64,000 bases of DNA from Acanthochromis polyacanthus (lineage: Eukaryota > Chordata > Actinopteri > Pomacentridae): positions 2,177,630-2,241,629 of the forward strand of contig NC_067124.1 in assembly GCF_021347895.1 (NCBI RefSeq), in the 5' to 3' direction. The translations under genes were made by a program, and so were the position numbers. This document shows positions 61,356-64,000 of the stretch, piece after piece. Position 1 is the first letter of the stretch; every line of letters begins with the position of its first letter. The notes beneath the pieces were generated by a model. It made no database searches. It worked only from the letters and a program-made list of their open reading frames with translations, and was not told the origin of the DNA.

Positions 61356-61364
61356 TTCCTGCAG

Positions 61365-61449
61365 GTTTGAAAAGGCAACATCAAACCTCGACCTCCCAAA
61401 GCCTCTGAGCAGAGAAAGAAGACGCTGCCAAGATGTTCAGCACCAAAAG
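61365..61449 (+). CDS. Start-codon exon of an unidentified plus-strand host gene
   Basis: The acceptor TGTGCTTCCTGCAG and the donor AAAAG before GTCAGTAC bound an 85-nt exon. The ATG at 61,433 sits in a good context (GCCAAGATGT). A TGA lies in frame 27 nt upstream, which supports it as the real start. It encodes MFSTK plus two bases of the next codon. The rest of the gene is to the right, outside the window. I do not recognise the gene from five residues. Confidence 0.6.
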
Positions 61450-62557
61450 GTCAGTACAATGTCACTTTTGATCTGTTCTTATATGCTCATAAAAAAAAAA
61501 AAAGAGGAACACCAGAAATCTCAGGGCATTTTTAAATTGCTTCGTCTGATAATGGCTGACATTTCTGGTCAGCTGCAGATGCCTCTGAATGAGAAGAGAC
61601 ATTGATGTGAAGGAAGGTAATGGTTGATTTCAGGTCACAACACAAAAAATGCTCCTTTTATATTTATGTGGGTTGAAGTCTGAAAAAATGTCTTCACCCA
61701 TTTATTCTTTTGGTTTGATATTTCCATCCCAGCAAACATTTAAGCAGAAGTGTAACTACACTTAGTGAGCCTGTGCAGGAAGTTTAGGAAACCCAGTTTA
61801 CAGAGCGCCTTGGCCGTGTGTGCGTTCTGTATTTTTAATGTAGCTTGTGATAGCGTACAGTCTGCATAAATCATTTATCGCTTTGGCTTCTCTGGATGCT
61901 GACTGCAAGGTTGAAGTGGTCACATTGCGTACCGAGGAAGTGTAAGGTGGGTTAGGTGGATCAAAACAAAATGCTTTTGGTTGTTCTTTCATGTTATTTT
62001 AATCCTGGTGGGTGGAACAGGTCGCTGCTCGGGTTTGGTTTGTGTTCCAGTATCTCCAGTATTGGATGCATTACTGAATACAGCTCGTTCACTCTTCCAA
62101 TGTTTCTTTTGAATTATTAATTTCTGGAATCTTAATACAACAGTATGTTTGGACTCAGTGAGGTTATGATGGGAAGGTGTGTGTTTTTCTGAGACTTTAG
62201 TTGTTTAACCAAAGGACCAAATGTCCTGTACAGAATGTTTATTCTGTATAACTGTAGTGTTTCAGCAGGACGTGTGTCAGTGAATGATGATACATACTGT
62301 AACAACATGCAGTTGTTACAGTATGTATATTTACTTGTCCTGGAGTTCCCCCTAAAATGCTATTTTTCTCTTGTCCTGCCCCCCTGATGACCAAATTGAC
62401 TCTCAACGAAAACTTAAATCCCAGTTCTTTGGTATTATTTTTTCATTGATGTCTCTTGTAATTGTGGGAACATTTTTTTTTAGTCAGCATAATATTTCAA
62501 ATATCTGTCATGCATGGAACGTGTGTCCCACAACAACCCCGTTAGCAGAACCTTTTA

Positions 62558-64000
<1,443 letters not shown>

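Overview
The window is nuclear DNA from a ray-finned fish, probably a percomorph. It shows exons with GT-AG introns, CpG-rich promoter stretches, and a dense load of fish-type interspersed repeats: Tc1 elements, tRNA-derived SINEs including AFC-like ones, an L2-type LINE and several MITE families. Most long open frames outside the two transposases and the exons listed here are chance frames in introns or simple repeats.

Left part (about 1-27.3 kb): one host gene on the minus strand. I assembled eight coding exons from splice sites and codon phase. They run from an ATG at 27,137 down to 2,049 and join without a break into 268 codons. The product is an alpha/beta-hydrolase-fold protein with an N-terminal membrane anchor. 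Its nucleophile-elbow position is Glu instead of Ser, so it may be a pseudoenzyme. The C-terminal exons are not confidently visible and probably lie beyond the left edge. The long introns hold repeats: a decayed Tc1 copy (5.7-6.5 kb), an element with TAATAAC-rich ends (8.3-9.4 kb), SINEs, a DNA element carrying a cysteine-rich frame (20.1-20.8 kb), and a MITE whose target duplication covers the 5' splice site of one exon (22.4-22.8 kb).

Middle part (27.3-44.5 kb): mostly intergenic. It contains a Tc1-derived MITE, a Z-DNA-prone tract, an L2-like reverse transcriptase remnant, and a roughly 280-bp direct duplication flanking a CpG-rich segment with a possible small two-exon gene. Its most striking feature is a 2,737-bp fold-back element (37,211-39,947). 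This has two near-identical inverted arms of about 1.23 kb, a 279-bp spacer, a 6-bp target duplication, and paired CRE and NRF-1-like sites in each arm. Tc1 remnants and microsatellites follow.

Right part (44.5-64 kb): a candidate plus-strand host gene. A CpG-rich untranslated first exon ends at a strong donor at 44,808. An exon at 61,365-61,449 carries a well-placed ATG (reading MFSTK) and another donor; the rest is outside the window. Two nearly identical, apparently intact Tc1 transposons sit head-to-head around that exon: 56,543-58,175 (+) and 62,558 to beyond 64,000 (-). Each encodes a 350-residue DD34E transposase. A non-autonomous hAT-like element with a TTTTGTC-rich core lies at 54.4-55.3 kb.
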